A stretch of DNA of 64,000 nucleotides from contig NZ_JAPDPC010000003.1 in the NCBI RefSeq assembly GCF_026283945.1, positions 124,001 through 188,000 on the forward strand, read 5' to 3'. The position numbers and the translations under genes are program-made. Below the pieces are notes generated by a model. It saw only the letters and a program-made list of their open reading frames with translations. It searched no databases and had not been told where the DNA came from. Each line of letters starts with the position of its first letter. Position 1 is the first letter of the stretch. Source of the DNA: Dyella humicola (lineage in GTDB: Bacteria; Pseudomonadota; Gammaproteobacteria; Xanthomonadales; Rhodanobacteraceae). Of this stretch, positions 25,128 to 34,307 are shown one piece after another.

Positions 25128-27892
25128 GAACCACTCCTCGTGATCTGGGCGAGTGCCTGGGGGCGCTCGCAGGTCACCTTGACCTCTTCGTATGTTGTGG
25201 CCGGCTGTCCCTTGCTCTTCGCCGGGAGGGCGTAGGAGAACGAGCAGGACTGTGCCTGTCCGCTGTCATCCTGCCAATGAGCGACCAGCAAGCCGCTCTG
25301 GTCGACACCGCGCAGCAGGATCTTGCCCGCCTGGCCAGCGACGCCCAGGACGATGCCTTTTCCGTTGGATACTTCAGCGCCAAACGGCAAGGGCTGGCTG
25401 TTTTGCAACTGCACGCGCGCTATGAGCGCGCGGCCATTCTCGGTCTTGAATTTGAGCATGACCACCGCACCGGCGTGGGGGGCTACTTGAGCGCTGGTGG
25501 CGTCGAGCTGCACGTCCAGCGGCAACCCCTTGGGGTCAATGGTGACGGTGTTGAGGTTGTAGGGCGTCAGATATGGCACGAGCGCATAGCCGAAGCGATC
25601 GATGCGAGCGCCAGCGGCATTGCCGAGCCGTGCACCGCCCGCACCTGGGACATAAATGATGCCGACGGTATCGCCCATCGGCTGACCGAAGGTGACGCCA
25701 CCAGGATGCGCCACCACGGCGCCACTGGCGCTCAGCGATGCCTGTGAATAGCCGCTCCCGCTACCGTAGCTCGCGGCGATCACGGCATAAGGGCTCCGGT
25801 AAGCGCCATTCACCGAACCGGCGTTGCCCGTGTTGCTGATATCGCTGTGGGACGCGGTCACGCCGTAATTGAATTGGTTGTCGGCGCCCGCGGAACCGCT
25901 GACCACAGCCTGTTCCTGTGTGCCCGCACTCTCGTGCGTGGCGTTGAACGAGAGCGTGGGAGAGTGAACGCTATTGCCAAGCGGCAGGCTGAAGCTGGCA
26001 AAGTACTCATTGTCATAGCGTCCCAGCGGGTCTCGCGTGCGTGTGGCCGAGACATTAAAGCTAAGGCGATGAAACGAGTTGCTGTAGCCCACCTGGAACT
26101 GGGTGTCGGTGCCTGAACGATTCCAGTAGTCATTCGCCGTGGTATTGACGTAGATCGATCCGCCCTGCTCACCAAGACGTTGGCTCAGCGTAAGAGTGAA
26201 GCGATTGCGCTGGCGCTGCAGGCCAGTGGCCTCGACGATGGGATTGTAAGTGCTGCCAGAAAGCGCAGCCTGCTGCGCCGGGCTGAGCAAGTTTTGCGTC
26301 GGCACCCCGTCGATGGTTGGCACGATCGCCGGCACCACCTGGGTGAAGGCGTCCATGCCGCGGCGCGCGTAATCGCGAGCCAGCGCGGCATCGGTCAGGC
26401 TCAGGAAGCCACCGGTCGAATAGCGATAGGCGGCGACCGATAGCGAAGTGTTGGTGTCCGGAAGGATCTTGCTGTAGGTCACCCGCAGGCTCTGGCCTGA
26501 GTGTGTCGAGTAGCCCGGAATGCTGGCATGCGACTGGGTGAGATCCAGTGCGAGTGCACCGTAGCGTGTATTGATGGCACTACCGACAAGGGCGGCGGCA
26601 TAACCTTCCGCGGCCTGGAGCCCGGCATAGCCCGTCAGTAAGTTGCTGAATCCGTGCTGCAGCGTGCCCTGCGCAACCGTTGGCTTGTGTTCTAGCGAGG
26701 CATAGCGGAGCTCGCCAACGGCCACATCGAAGCGCGTAATGCCCGGGCGCAGCAGCTGTGCCACCGATGCATACGGTACGGAGAACGTGCGCGTGCGACC
26801 ATCGGCCTCGGTGACGGTGACATCCAGGTTGCCGCCGTAGCCGGTCGGGTAGAGATCGTTGATCGTAAAGGGGCCCGGCGCCACCGTGGTCTGATAGATG
26901 ATCACGCCGTTCTGGCGCACAGTGACCTTGGCATTGGTATTTGCAACGCCCCGTACCATGGGTGCGTAGCCGCGCAGCGAATCGGGCAGCATGCGATCGT
27001 CGGTGCTCAGCTGGACACCTCGCACGCCATAGCTGTCAAACACCTGGCCATCGGTATAGGAATCACCCAAGGTCAACATGGCGCGCAGCGATGGCAGGTC
27101 GCGCTGCACATAGGTGTTGATGTTTTGCCACTGGCGACGCGACGGTGAGCCCGCGTTGGCAGACTGCCAGACGGCGGTGGAGTCCTGGCGCAGATGCCAC
27201 AGGCCAATATTCAGGCCGAAATTCAGGCCAAGGAAGGCACTTGTCTGGTCGAAACCGTGGCTGCTGGTACGGTAGCTGTTGAAGTTGTAGTTCAGCAGCG
27301 CGGCCGGAACGCCGGCGTCCCAGTACTCCGGACTGACATAGCCACGTGCCGCCTGGCCGAGGTACGCCTGCGGGACGCTCGTATCCAGTCGCAGAGTGGT
27401 CATGTCGAAACTCATGCTGGCATCGGGAATCACACTGCCAATGCCGACGCAGGCATGCGGATCCAGCATCTGCGCCACCAGGTCGGGCGACAGGTTTGCC
27501 GGATGCAGATTCAGCTGATCGAGCAGCTTGCGGTCCACACAGGGCGTTGCGCCCGACTGCGGCGTGGGCGCGGCAAAGCGTACGCTGGCGCGACCCGTCG
27601 GCGAATTATTGAGATACAAGTCCGCACTGTAGTCGCCAGGCAATACTGGGTTGCCACGCTCGAAGCGCGACAGGTCAACCGTGTTCTGACCAGCGCCCGA
27701 CAGCAGGTTGCGGTCGAAGCTTGCTTCTGCGCCACTGGCGCTGGCGTCAGGGCTGGCAACCGCTGCCGCCGCATGCGCAACATCAACCCAGCCACTCAGC
27801 GCCGCGGCAATGCCGACGCAAAGCAGCAAAGGACGGCACCCCAAATGCTTGCGCACGGGCGTCGTCGGGCCGATGGCGCAGACGTCGTTCAC
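25124..27892 (-). CDS. Fimbrial outer-membrane usher (FimD/PapC family)
   Basis: The outer-membrane pore that accepts chaperone-subunit complexes and polymerises pili. The 922 residues have a signal peptide. The N-terminal periplasmic chaperone-binding domain (FDRNLLSGAG, VDLSRFERGNPVLPGDYSAD) contains a Cys pair around CVDRKLLDQL and PHACVGI. A 24-strand pore with plug follows (GVANTNAKVTVRQNG, PGPFTINDLYPTGYGGNLDV are usher-typical), then C-terminal domains (DPKGLPLDVQLDATSAQVAP, GAVVMLKFKT, GRALIARVQL). Translation starts at a GTG overlapping the chaperone stop (GTGA) and ends overlapping the adhesin start (ATGA). Confidence 0.93.
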   Translation of the reverse strand: MNDVCAIGPTTPVRKHLGCRPLLLCVGIAAALSGWVDVAHAAAAVASPDASASGAEASFDRNLLSGAGQNTVDLSRFERGNPVLPGDYSADLYLNNSPTGRASVRFAAPTPQSGATPCVDRKLLDQLNLHPANLSPDLVAQMLDPHACVGIGSVIPDASMSFDMTTLRLDTSVPQAYLGQAARGYVSPEYWDAGVPAALLNYNFNSYRTSSHGFDQTSAFLGLNFGLNIGLWHLRQDSTAVWQSANAGSPSRRQWQNINTYVQRDLPSLRAMLTLGDSYTDGQVFDSYGVRGVQLSTDDRMLPDSLRGYAPMVRGVANTNAKVTVRQNGVIIYQTTVAPGPFTINDLYPTGYGGNLDVTVTEADGRTRTFSVPYASVAQLLRPGITRFDVAVGELRYASLEHKPTVAQGTLQHGFSNLLTGYAGLQAAEGYAAALVGSAINTRYGALALDLTQSHASIPGYSTHSGQSLRVTYSKILPDTNTSLSVAAYRYSTGGFLSLTDAALARDYARRGMDAFTQVVPAIVPTIDGVPTQNLLSPAQQAALSGSTYNPIVEATGLQRQRNRFTLTLSQRLGEQGGSIYVNTTANDYWNRSGTDTQFQVGYSNSFHRLSFNVSATRTRDPLGRYDNEYFASFSLPLGNSVHSPTLSFNATHESAGTQEQAVVSGSAGADNQFNYGVTASHSDISNTGNAGSVNGAYRSPYAVIAASYGSGSGYSQASLSASGAVVAHPGGVTFGQPMGDTVGIIYVPGAGGARLGNAAGARIDRFGYALVPYLTPYNLNTVTIDPKGLPLDVQLDATSAQVAPHAGAVVMLKFKTENGRALIARVQLQNSQPLPFGAEVSNGKGIVLGVAGQAGKILLRGVDQSGLLVAHWQDDSGQAQSCSFSYALPAKSKGQPATTYEEVKVTCERPQALAQITRSGS

Positions 27893-28626
27893 TGCGCGAC
27901 GGCTCCTTTGAAGCTCATGGTGGCGCCGAAGTCATTGATGATGTCGTAGGCAATGACAGTGCCGGCGGCCGGCGCCTGACTCAGTTCTTTCACTGCCAGG
28001 CGGACGGAGCCTTGCGGGTCGACCATGCCGGGTTCGGCGGCATACGACTTGTCGCCGACAGTCAGCGACACTTTCGAGAAAGTGATGTAGTAAGGCGTCG
28101 GGTTGCGCACTTCCACGGCATAGCCGTGACCTTCGGCGACGGCTTTCCAGGTCACTTGCTCGGGTGCTTTCAGCGGATCGCCCGGCAGATTGGCCGGACG
28201 ATAGAAAAACTTCAGTCGCGAACGGATCGCGAACTGAAGCGTGTTCTTGCCCTCGGCATTGCTGGGCTTGGGCGGAATTTCCAGCACGTTCAGCCAGAAC
28301 AGCGACTCGCGGTCGCTCGGAAGCTGAGAGGGCGTCCCGATAATCCGCAGGCTCTGGTCCTTGTTTGCCTCCATGCGGAAGAGCGGCGGAGTGATCAGGA
28401 AGGGCACATCGACCTTGTCGGGAGTCGACTGGAGATTGCCGTCATCAATCCATGCTTCGATCAATGCAGGATGGCTGCCCTGATTGGTCAGACGCACAGT
28501 GACCTCGCCGTCCTTGGCGGGGAACACAATCCGGGTCCCACCGACAACGACGCTCGCGTGTGCGCTGGCGGCACACAGGCATAGGGCAAGCAGACCCGCG
28601 CGAGCGGCGCAGATAAGGCTTTTCAT
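27889..28626 (-). CDS. Periplasmic fimbrial chaperone (PapD/FimC family)
   Basis: Folds and escorts pilin subunits by donor-strand complementation. The 245 residues have a signal peptide (LLALCLCAASAHA) and two Ig-like domains. Visible signatures are GTRIVFPAKDGEVTVRLTN, with the conserved Arg of the subunit-binding cleft, the chaperone motif FWLNVLEIPPKP, and RSRLKFFYRPANL, with the conserved Lys. There are no extra cysteines. It is second in the operon, after the major pilin and a stem-loop, and coupled to the usher. Confidence 0.92.
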   Translation of the reverse strand: MKSLICAARAGLLALCLCAASAHASVVVGGTRIVFPAKDGEVTVRLTNQGSHPALIEAWIDDGNLQSTPDKVDVPFLITPPLFRMEANKDQSLRIIGTPSQLPSDRESLFWLNVLEIPPKPSNAEGKNTLQFAIRSRLKFFYRPANLPGDPLKAPEQVTWKAVAEGHGYAVEVRNPTPYYITFSKVSLTVGDKSYAAEPGMVDPQGSVRLAVKELSQAPAAGTVIAYDIINDFGATMSFKGAVAQ

Positions 28627-28671
28627 CAGGGTGTCCTGTACTTAAGGCGTTGGTGAAATGCGCCTGGAGCT

Positions 28672-28698
28672 GCGGCGACGGGAGCGTCCCGTCGCCGC
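28672..28698 (-). promoter_or_regulatory. Stem-loop between major pilin and chaperone genes
   Basis: A 12-bp perfect stem (28672-28683 with 28687-28698, GCGGCGACGGGA) has a 3-nt loop and begins 12 nt past the pilin stop. Without a T run it probably stabilises the pilin mRNA or partly attenuates read-through, as in other fimbrial operons with excess pilin. Confidence 0.6.
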
Positions 28699-28710
28699 AC
28701 GGGCGTCGCT

Positions 28711-29274
28711 TTACAGGTAGATCATCGTGAACTGAACGGTGGGGTTCACCGCGCCAGCTGTAGCGGCGCCCTTGGAGATGTACTGGGCGAAGTAGCTAAG
28801 CGTGGCACCCTTGGTGGTGCCGCTGGTCGTGAGGGTCACCACGGGCGACTGCTGCGCGGTGGCATTGGCGCCGTTCAGCGGCATGACGGTCGAGCTGCTG
28901 TTCAGCAGCTGCACTTGCACGTTGGTGGCGCCGCCGGCTGGGTTGTTCAGGTTACCGGTTGCTGCATCGATATTGCCGCCGGAGAAGTACGTCTGCACCG
29001 TCGACAGGCTGGAGTCGCAATTGGCGACAACCAGGTTGAAACCGGTCTTGCCGGCAGTGGCGCCAGCCGTAGCCAACACGGGGGCGAGCACCAGCGGCAG
29101 AGTAACGGTGACGTTGTCCTGGGTGCCGTAGGCGTTGCCATCGACCGTGCAGGTCTGGGCCACAACCTTGCCATTGATCGTGATGGTGCCGTCAACTGCC
29201 GAAGCCGACTGCGGAGCCAGCGCGGTGACGCCGAATACGGCAACCATTGCAGCAGAGAGAAGGAGCTTGTTCAT
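28711..29274 (-). CDS. Major fimbrial subunit (type 1 pilin-like)
   Basis: The 187 residues start at an ATG preceded by AAAGGA. The signal peptide is MNKLLLSAAMVAVFGVTALA, and the mature part begins near VDGTITINGKVVAQTC. Cys residues near 42 and 82 form the expected single disulphide (VAQTC, VANCDSS). The C-terminus, NPTVQFTMIYL, is a typical beta-zipper strand with penultimate Tyr. It is the first gene of the pilin-chaperone-usher-adhesin operon and is followed by a stable stem-loop. A longer upstream open frame is not needed. Confidence 0.9.
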   Translation of the reverse strand: MNKLLLSAAMVAVFGVTALAPQSASAVDGTITINGKVVAQTCTVDGNAYGTQDNVTVTLPLVLAPVLATAGATAGKTGFNLVVANCDSSLSTVQTYFSGGNIDAATGNLNNPAGGATNVQVQLLNSSSTVMPLNGANATAQQSPVVTLTTSGTTKGATLSYFAQYISKGAATAGAVNPTVQFTMIYL

Positions 29275-29643
29275 GCGGATTCCTTTAAGCGTGTAGTTGG
29301 TTAGATCAAGTTTTCGCGCTTCCGGACAAACAGGCGGGCGCCCCCGATTGCGCTGTACGGCCCCTGGTTTCGTGCCCCTTTGGCTCGCCCCCAGATCGCT
29401 CACCGTCACAAAAGCAATGGCCGTGCCAACCTGCAGGAAGTCGCCCTCACGGCTTCACAACGGGTTTTTTACGCGGCTGGTTGCTTTGGGCGGTCGGACG
29501 ATTCTTATGTCGATCCGGGTCACATCAGGCCCGAGGTCAACGGAATGTGCAAATTGTGTCACATTTTTCGACATTTCTTGTTGCCTGTGGCCTTAAGTTC
29601 AGGTGCCCGCTGCCGATAAAATTGCCAGAAATGTAAAGTTTGC
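29275..29643. other. Promoter region between fimbrial operon and membrane protein/Xre pair
   Basis: This is a divergent intergenic region of about 370 bp before the TTGACAT cluster. It must hold the fimbrial promoter, but no confident -35/-10 pair was found. AATGTG-N10-CACATT lies around 29544-29566. It has CRP-like half-sites with spacing 2 bp longer than consensus, so CRP control is only possible. The rest shows no coding character. Confidence 0.35.
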
Positions 29644-29694
29644 TTGACATGCCTCCCTGATGTGTCTCAATCTAATGTCAAGGGTGCTTGACAT
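29644..29694. promoter_or_regulatory. Triple TTGACAT operator/promoter cluster
   Basis: TTGACAT occurs at 29644-29650 and 29688-29694 on the plus strand and inverted (ATGTCAA) at 29675-29681, all within 70 bp of the membrane protein start at 29712. The first copy could be a -35 element, with CAATCT or TCTAAT as a loose -10. Repeated and inverted copies next to an Xre gene suggest autoregulatory binding sites. Confidence 0.45.
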
Positions 29695-29711
29695 GATCTT
29701 GGGGAGGTTGG

Positions 29712-30311
29712 ATGCCACGTCTCAACTACCGGCGATACCAGCAACGGATGCTGGCCGCGATGGCGTTCTATACGGGCTTCATGTTGCTGGTCTGGCCATC
29801 CGTGCGGACAGTCACCGGCCTGCCACTGAAAATCTCGTTGGCGTTGGCGCCGTTGGTGCCGATGTTCTATGTGCTGATGCTGCTGGCCCAGCGCATCCGT
29901 GACAGCGACGAACTGGAGCAGCGCACGCATCTGATCGCCCTGGGCGTCTCCACCGGTGTCACGGCGGCGCTCAGCCTGCTAGGGGGGTTCCTGTGCATCG
30001 CGCACCTGGTGCCCCTGGATGGCTCGGTGCTGATCTGGGTGTTTCCGCTGATGATGATCTGCTACGGCGCCTCGCGCTGGTATGTGGGGCGCGCTTATGG
30101 TCTCGACACCGGTTGCGATGGTGGCGAGCGGGTGGCGAGCGCGCTGCGCCTGATGTTGTTGGGCGCCATCGTGGCGGTAGCCGCCGCTTATGGCTGGCGG
30201 CATGGCTGGGACGATTTCAGGGTGGGCTTGCTCACGGGCGTGGGTAGCGGCCTTCTGCTGGGCGGCATGGTGAAGGGTGTGTTGCGCAAGCGCGCGGCGG
30301 AACGCTCATGA
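29712..30311 (+). CDS. Multi-pass membrane protein paired with Xre regulator
   Basis: The 199 residues have about six hydrophobic segments (near 14-33, 37-58, 73-97, 103-121, 142-160 and 170-190) separated by charged loops such as RIRDSDELEQR. GGGGAGG precedes the ATG at ideal distance. No enzyme motif is visible. It is followed by a 64-residue Xre-type regulator. Such pairs are common and are thought to sense membrane or redox state, but no function is established for this protein. Confidence 0.75.
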   Translation: MPRLNYRRYQQRMLAAMAFYTGFMLLVWPSVRTVTGLPLKISLALAPLVPMFYVLMLLAQRIRDSDELEQRTHLIALGVSTGVTAALSLLGGFLCIAHLVPLDGSVLIWVFPLMMICYGASRWYVGRAYGLDTGCDGGERVASALRLMLLGAIVAVAAAYGWRHGWDDFRVGLLTGVGSGLLLGGMVKGVLRKRAAERS

Positions 30312-30345
30312 ATCATGCGGTGCATCACGGGTCAGCTCCCGCCTT

Positions 30346-30540
30346 ATGAACAACCGTGTTCGTGAGCTTCGTACGGAGCGCGGTTGGTCACAAGCTGACC
30401 TTGCCGAGCGATTGGACGTATCACGGCAGACAGTCAATGCGATCGAGACGGGCAAGTACGACCCCAGCCTGCCATTGGCTTTCAAGATCGCGCGGCTGTT
30501 CAATTTCTCTATCGAATCCATCTTCGAGCCTGAGCCTTGA
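30346..30540 (+). CDS. Small Xre-family helix-turn-helix regulator
   Basis: The 64 residues are almost entirely an HTH_3 domain: NRVRELRTERGWSQADLAERL, VSRQTVNAIETGKYDPSL (recognition helix) and the family ending FNFSIESIFEPE. It has no sensor domain, so activity probably depends on dimerisation or on the membrane partner encoded 35 nt upstream. The ATG at 30346 is where similarity starts; upstream in-frame codons are not protein-like. The TTGACAT cluster before 29712 is the likely binding site. Confidence 0.88.
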   Translation: MNNRVRELRTERGWSQADLAERLDVSRQTVNAIETGKYDPSLPLAFKIARLFNFSIESIFEPEP

Positions 30541-30596
30541 GCGACAACCAGGGTACGGGCGAGTGCGAGCCATGCGGAACGAGGGCTAAGTAAGTT

Positions 30597-32168
30597 ATGG
30601 CAATCAATGGACGAACGGCTTTACGGCTCGCGGCGGTGGCCGTCGGCCTTGCGGCGCTGGGATGGAATCAACTGCACAAGCGCACCGTCACGGAGCCGGT
30701 TGATGCCGCGCCAGTCACCGCTGCGGCCAAGCGGGCCGCGCCGGTCAAGCCGCAGGCCTGGCAGCTCGGCTCGCTTACCCTGACGCCTTGCGAACTGGGC
30801 CAACCCAATAGCGGGCTCTCCACGGCCGCCTGGTGCGCACCTTTCGAAGTGCCCGAGAATCGCGACGATCCGCATAGCCGCAGGATCAAGCTCAGGCTGG
30901 CCATCATCCGCAGCAGTGCCCAGGTGGCCAGCAAGGACATGCTGGTGATGCTGGCGGGTGGCCCCGGCCAGGCGGCGACTGAGTCGTGGCCCGGTGTGGC
31001 CACGGCGCTGCAGCCGTTGACCGCCCATCGTCACGTGCTCCTGCTCGACCAGCGCGGCACCGGTGGCTCCAACCCCCTTACCTGCAAGGCCGAGGGCGAT
31101 AACGGCGACGATCAGGATGACCTCGAATTCCATCCGGACCGGCTGCGCGCGGAAACCGCCCAGTGCCTCAAGCAACTCGAAGGCAAGGCCGATCCGCGCT
31201 TCTACACCACCACGATCGCCGTGCAAGACCTGGAAGAAGTGCGCCGGGCGCTCGGTGCGCCCAGCTTCGACCTGGTCGGTGTCTCCTACGGCACGCGCAT
31301 GGCGCAGCAATACGCCATGCGCCATCCCGATGCCGTTCGCAGCCTGGTGCTCGACGGCGTGGTGCCCAACGAGCTGATCCTCGGCCAGGACTTTGCGCCG
31401 AATCTGGATGACGCGTTGAAGGCGCAGTTTGCGCACTGCACCGCGGACGCGGCCTGCCACAAACGTTTTGGTGATCCGTACCAGACGCTATATCAGCTGC
31501 GTGATGCGCTGCGTGCCAACCCGCACAAGGTGAGCTTCCGTGACCCGCAGACTTACCAGAGCGTACAGCGCGTGCTGAGTGAGTATTCGCTGGCCAGCGT
31601 GGTGCGCATGTTTGCCTACTCACCGCTCACGGCAGCCCTGCTGCCCTTGTCGATCGACGCCGCTGCGCATGGTGATGTCGGACCGTTGTTGGGCCAGGCG
31701 AAGTTGTTGAGCGGTGACCTGTCGGACACCATGAACGGCGGCATGCAGTCGTCGGTCATCTGCAGCGAGGATGCCGATCTGTTGACGATGCGACCGCAGG
31801 ATGCGCACACCATACTCGGTACGCGCATGGTCGAAACGCTGCAGGCGGTGTGCTCGGTCTGGCCCAGGGGCGCGCGCCCCGACGATTTCCACCAGCCGCT
31901 GAAGATCGACAAACCCGTGCTGCTGTTTTCGGGCGAATACGACCCGGTCACGCCGCCGCGCTATGGCGATGCGGTGGCCAGCAACCTGCCGCAATCGCGT
32001 CATCTCGTACTCAAAGGGCAGGGTCACAACGTGATCAATGCCGGCTGCGCACCGCAAATCGTCAAGCACTTCATCGAGGGCCTGCAGCCGCAGGCGCTCG
32101 ATGTGAAATGCCTCGATCGACTGCGCGCCACGCCGATGTTCATCGATTTCAACGGAGCTGCGCCATGA
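30597..32168 (+). CDS. S33-type alpha/beta hydrolase (tripeptidyl aminopeptidase-like)
   Basis: The 523 residues have an N-terminal hydrophobic segment (about 8-22, signal peptide or anchor), so it is probably periplasmic. The alpha/beta hydrolase core has GGPGQAA (oxyanion loop, 121-127), [13 protein letters not shown], the nucleophile elbow GVSYGTR with S230, [19 protein letters not shown] with D449 and KGQGHNV with H477. The catalytic triad is complete. Cysteines at 65/80 and several later positions suggest disulphides. Family members remove N-terminal residues or tripeptides, often from toxic or antibiotic peptides. Its stop overlaps the ATP-binding gene start (ATGA). Confidence 0.87.
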   Translation: MAINGRTALRLAAVAVGLAALGWNQLHKRTVTEPVDAAPVTAAAKRAAPVKPQAWQLGSLTLTPCELGQPNSGLSTAAWCAPFEVPENRDDPHSRRIKLRLAIIRSSAQVASKDMLVMLAGGPGQAATESWPGVATALQPLTAHRHVLLLDQRGTGGSNPLTCKAEGDNGDDQDDLEFHPDRLRAETAQCLKQLEGKADPRFYTTTIAVQDLEEVRRALGAPSFDLVGVSYGTRMAQQYAMRHPDAVRSLVLDGVVPNELILGQDFAPNLDDALKAQFAHCTADAACHKRFGDPYQTLYQLRDALRANPHKVSFRDPQTYQSVQRVLSEYSLASVVRMFAYSPLTAALLPLSIDAAAHGDVGPLLGQAKLLSGDLSDTMNGGMQSSVICSEDADLLTMRPQDAHTILGTRMVETLQAVCSVWPRGARPDDFHQPLKIDKPVLLFSGEYDPVTPPRYGDAVASNLPQSRHLVLKGQGHNVINAGCAPQIVKHFIEGLQPQALDVKCLDRLRATPMFIDFNGAAP

Positions 32169-32899
32169 TCGAAGTAAGGGATCTGCACAAGGCATTCGGC
32201 GCGGTGAAAGCGGTGGATGGCGTCAGCTTCACCGCGCGCGACGGCGAGATCACTGGACTGCTCGGACCCAACGGCGCCGGCAAGACCACCACGCTGCGCA
32301 TGCTCTACACCTTGATGAAGCCCGATCGCGGCCAGGTGATCGTCGATGGCATCGATGCCGCTACCGACGCGCTCGCCGTGCGCCGCGAACTGGGCGTCCT
32401 GCCCGATGCGCGCGGCCTGTACAAGCGCCTCAGCGCGCGCGAAAACATCGACTACTTCGCCAGGCTGCATGGCCTGCCGGATGCGCTGTTGGCGAGTCGG
32501 CGCGACGCCCTGATCCGCGCGCTGGAGATGGAAGACATCGCTGACCGCCGCACCGAGGGATTCTCGCAGGGTCAGCGCGTGAAGACCGCCATTGCGCGCG
32601 CCTTGATCCACGACCCGCGCAACGTGATTCTCGACGAGCCTACCAACGGCCTCGACGTCATGGCCACTCGAGCGCTGCGCAAATTCATGCAGCGGCTCAA
32701 GGCCGAGGGGCGTTGCGTGCTGTTTTCCAGCCATATCATGCAGGAGGTGGCGGCGTTGTGCGATCGCATCGTGGTGATTGCGCATGGCCGCGTGGTGGCC
32801 GACGAATCGCCGGCCGCGCTGCGCGAACAAACTGGTGAGGCCAATCTGGAGGATGCCTTCGTGAAGATTATCGGCAGCGATGAGGGACTCGCCGCATGA
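32165..32899 (+). CDS. natA: ABC transporter ATP-binding protein (NatA-like)
   Basis: The 244-residue ATPase subunit has GPNGAGKTT (Walker A, K40), [20 protein letters not shown] (Q-loop replaced by Asp, as in NatA-type proteins), [15 protein letters not shown] (signature), [11 protein letters not shown] (Walker B) and FSSHIMQE (switch His). It starts at an ATG overlapping the hydrolase stop and ends overlapping the permease start. NatAB exports sodium in Bacillus, but this subfamily also exports peptides and lipids. The hydrolase linkage favours a peptide-related role, as an inference. Confidence 0.88.
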   Translation: MIEVRDLHKAFGAVKAVDGVSFTARDGEITGLLGPNGAGKTTTLRMLYTLMKPDRGQVIVDGIDAATDALAVRRELGVLPDARGLYKRLSARENIDYFARLHGLPDALLASRRDALIRALEMEDIADRRTEGFSQGQRVKTAIARALIHDPRNVILDEPTNGLDVMATRALRKFMQRLKAEGRCVLFSSHIMQEVAALCDRIVVIAHGRVVADESPAALREQTGEANLEDAFVKIIGSDEGLAA

Positions 32900-34101
32900 A
32901 TGCCGTAACCACGAAGATCGAGCGAAGCCGCGCCTTTGTCACCGTGTTTCTGAAAGAGGTGAAGGAAAACCTGCGCGATCGCCGCACCATCATCAGTGCC
33001 TTCCTGACCGGTCCCCTGCTCGGCCCGATCATGCTGGTGATGCTGCTCAACATCACGCTCAACCGTGAGTTCAACAAGGCCGAACAGCCGTTGCCGGTGC
33101 CGGTGATCGGCGCCGATTACGCGCCTAACCTGATCGCCGCGCTGAAGGCCGGAGGCATCGTGCCCACGGCTGCCATCAGCAATCCCGAAGTGGCCGTGCG
33201 CAAACAGGATGCAGATCTGGTTCTGCGCATTTCGCCCGACTTCGCCACGTCCTGGCGCAGGGGCGAGCCGGTGCAGGTGGATGTGATCTACGACTCCTCG
33301 CAGCGTGATGCGAACACCGCCGTCGAGCGGGTCAGCCAGTTGGTGGAGAGTTATGCGCGCCAGCAGGGCGCGATGCGCCTCGTCGCGCGTGGCCTGGCGC
33401 CCAGCACCGCGTGGCCGGTAGCGGCGGCCAGGCGTGACCAGGCCACGGCACAGGCGCGCGCGGCCTTGATGTTCTCGATCCTGCCGTATTTCTTCGTGCT
33501 CACCGTGTTCATGGGCGGCATGTACCTGGCCATCGATCTGACGGCGGGTGAACGCGAGCGGCAGTCGCTGGAGCCCTTGTTCGCCAACCCGGTATCGCGT
33601 TGGAAGATCCTCGCCGGCAAGTTGGCCGCGATCTGCGTATTCTCGATCGCGAGCCTGCTGATCAGCCTGGTTGCATTTGGCGTGGTAGGGCGCTTCATTC
33701 CCACCGAGAAGCTCGGCATGGAGCTGGACCTGGGCCTGCACTTCAGTGGACACGTGCTGGTGCTGATGCTGCCGCTGATCGTACTGTTGGCCGCACTGCA
33801 ATCGATGGTGGCGGCATTCGCCAAGAGCTATCGCGAGGCACAGACGTATCTGTCCCTGCTGATGTTCGTGCCGGTGCTGCCGAGCATCCTGTTGTCAACC
33901 ATGCCGATCAAGGCGCAGGGCTGGATGTATGCCGTACCGCTGCTCGGCCAGCATCTTGGCATCATGCAGTTGCTGCGCGGCGAAGGCATCGACATGCAGC
34001 AACTGGGTCTTTGCCTGGCCGGCAGCCTGGCGGCCGCCGTGGTGGGTGTGTTGGTGACGGCGCATCTCTATCAGTCCGAGCGGCTGGCGATTTCGGGGTG
34101 A
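32896..34101 (+). CDS. natB: ABC-2 type permease (NatB-like)
   Basis: The 401 residues have one N-terminal helix (about 37-56), a large extracytoplasmic domain (about 60-185) and five further helices from about 190. Typical NatB elements are FLKEVKENLRDRRTIISAFLTGPLLGP, MGGMYLAIDLTAGERERQSLEPLFANPVSR and the QTYLSLLMFVPVLPS region. The ATG overlaps the ATPase stop (ATGA). It forms an exporter with the preceding ATPase, in one unit with the S33 hydrolase. A hairpin-ended repeat element directly follows and may end the transcript. Confidence 0.87.
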   Translation: MNAVTTKIERSRAFVTVFLKEVKENLRDRRTIISAFLTGPLLGPIMLVMLLNITLNREFNKAEQPLPVPVIGADYAPNLIAALKAGGIVPTAAISNPEVAVRKQDADLVLRISPDFATSWRRGEPVQVDVIYDSSQRDANTAVERVSQLVESYARQQGAMRLVARGLAPSTAWPVAAARRDQATAQARAALMFSILPYFFVLTVFMGGMYLAIDLTAGERERQSLEPLFANPVSRWKILAGKLAAICVFSIASLLISLVAFGVVGRFIPTEKLGMELDLGLHFSGHVLVLMLPLIVLLAALQSMVAAFAKSYREAQTYLSLLMFVPVLPSILLSTMPIKAQGWMYAVPLLGQHLGIMQLLRGEGIDMQQLGLCLAGSLAAAVVGVLVTAHLYQSERLAISG

Positions 34102-34105
34102 CACA

Positions 34106-34262
34106 CTTCTTCCTCTCCCCTCTGGGGAGAGGACCGAGGTGAGCCCCTAAAAGGGGGTAAAGGGCGGGTGCTTGCGGTAGAGCTAAACAAGAGCCCGCGC
34201 TAGGAAAACGCACCGCAAGATTGTCCCCTCATCCCAGCCCTCTCCCCGCCGGGGAGAGGGAG
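34106..34262. repeat. Hairpin-ended dispersed repeat, copy 1
   Basis: An element of about 157 bp with a hairpin at each end: CCTCTCCCC-TCT-GGGGAGAGG (34112-34132) and CCCTCTCCCC-GCC-GGGGAGAGGG (34238-34260). The ends are inverted relative to each other through the adjoining GAGGTGAG/CCCCTCATCCC parts. The interior, GGCGGGTGCTTGCGG, is shared with the copy at 61343-61478. It lies between natB and the zinc peptidase gene. Confidence 0.75.
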
Positions 34263-34307
34263 CCAATCACGCGCTACCATGGCGCTTTCCCCTCACCGAG
34301 AAAGCCC

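Noticed and set aside
29544-29566. CRP-like site upstream of the fimbrial operon
   Set aside because: Half-sites are 2 bp too far apart for the consensus; listed only as a possibility in the region entry.
32165-32899. ATP-binding protein as part of a lantibiotic immunity system
   Set aside because: No lantibiotic precursor or modification genes nearby; NatA-type assignment is simpler.
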